From: CAYRGQ01 sp964423925 | GTDB lineage: Bacteria; Bacteroidota; Bacteroidia; Sphingobacteriales; Sphingobacteriaceae | Direction: 5' to 3' | Length of the DNA: 60,298 nt | Assembly (NCBI GenBank): GCA_964423925.1 | Contig: CAYRGQ010000017.1 | Coordinates: 1 to 60,298, forward strand | Shown: positions 60,286-60,298 of the stretch, piece by piece | Position numbering within the stretch: the stretch's first letter is position 1 | Layout: every line of letters starts with the position of its first letter | Program-made: the position numbers and the translations under genes | Notes under the pieces: model-generated | What the model was told of the DNA's origin: nothing | Databases searched by the model: none | Seen by the model: only the letters and a program-made list of their open reading frames with translations

Positions 60286-60298
60286 TTAAGCGGAGGAC

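Noticed and set aside
1..60298. CRISPR arrays, tRNA, rRNA, insertion sequences and prophage genes
   Set aside because: I looked for regularly spaced repeats, cloverleaf-like segments, transposase motifs and phage structural genes and recognised none; most of the window is filled by chromosomal genes.

Overview
The window is a piece of a bacterial chromosome from the phylum Bacteroidota, most likely a member of the Sphingobacteriia (inference). The evidence is: promoters of the type TTG-20 nt-TAnnTTTG, which is the Bacteroidota housekeeping sigma pattern, found upstream of six genes with no mismatch; few clear Shine-Dalgarno sites; families typical of the phylum (DUF4292 lipoprotein, bacterial CCDC81-type HU/SPOR protein, LytS/LytTR pair, YbdK-type ligase with ATP-grasp partners); and ribosomal protein genes with AT-rich leaders. 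Base composition is moderately GC-rich throughout and no island of foreign composition was noticed. No rRNA, tRNA, CRISPR array, insertion sequence or prophage gene was recognised.

Layout. 1-640: rplM-rpsI (reverse, rpsI cut by the window edge). 960-6860: envelope genes: TPR protein, DUF4292 lipoprotein, EnvC-like murein hydrolase activator, TatA, then a lytic transglycosylase behind a leader with two stacked hairpins. 6890-8150: a phosphoribosyltransferase and an NlpC/P60 peptidase (reverse). 8370-13461: the threonine operon thrA-thrB-thrC preceded by a complete transcription attenuator whose 26-residue leader peptide holds 7 Thr and 6 Ile. 13480-16462: a BtuF-like protein without most of its N-terminal lobe, a small membrane protein, and a LytS/LytTR two-component pair. 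16470-20588: aldo/keto reductase, MalY/PatB-type PLP enzyme, and pyrR-pyrB. 20945-30162: a long operon of TPR protein, outer-membrane barrel, HU-SPOR membrane protein, ExbB, ExbD, TonB-like protein and folC. 30159-36889 (reverse): TatD-asparaginase, the DHH phosphoesterase-FKBP isomerase pair, and a large anchored protein ending in a beta-propeller-like half. 37137-43531: DUF423 protein, priA, an outer-membrane protein (reverse), pcm and a membrane-anchored MutS-like ATPase. 43538-44714 (reverse): smpB and a DtxR-family regulator.

45061-50404 is the most unusual part: esterase, ATP-grasp ligase, YbdK-type carboxylate-amine ligase, class I glutamine amidotransferase and a second ATP-grasp-like protein, all on the forward strand. 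This looks like a pathway that builds a small amide- or peptide-bonded molecule whose identity cannot be read from the sequence. A perfect 10+10 bp dyad lies between it and the divergent DtxR-family gene.

50415-54689 holds a universal stress protein, a membrane glycosyltransferase, a phosphopantetheinyl transferase and a ROK regulator. The ROK gene is divergent from a Tat-exported Gfo/Idh/MocA oxidoreductase and a 1134-residue HEAT-repeat protein with two DUF1080 (3-keto-disaccharide hydrolase) domains. A perfect inverted repeat in the divergent region resembles ROK-family operators, which suggests a small sugar-responsive regulon for oxidised glycosides. The window ends with rpsL behind a canonical promoter.
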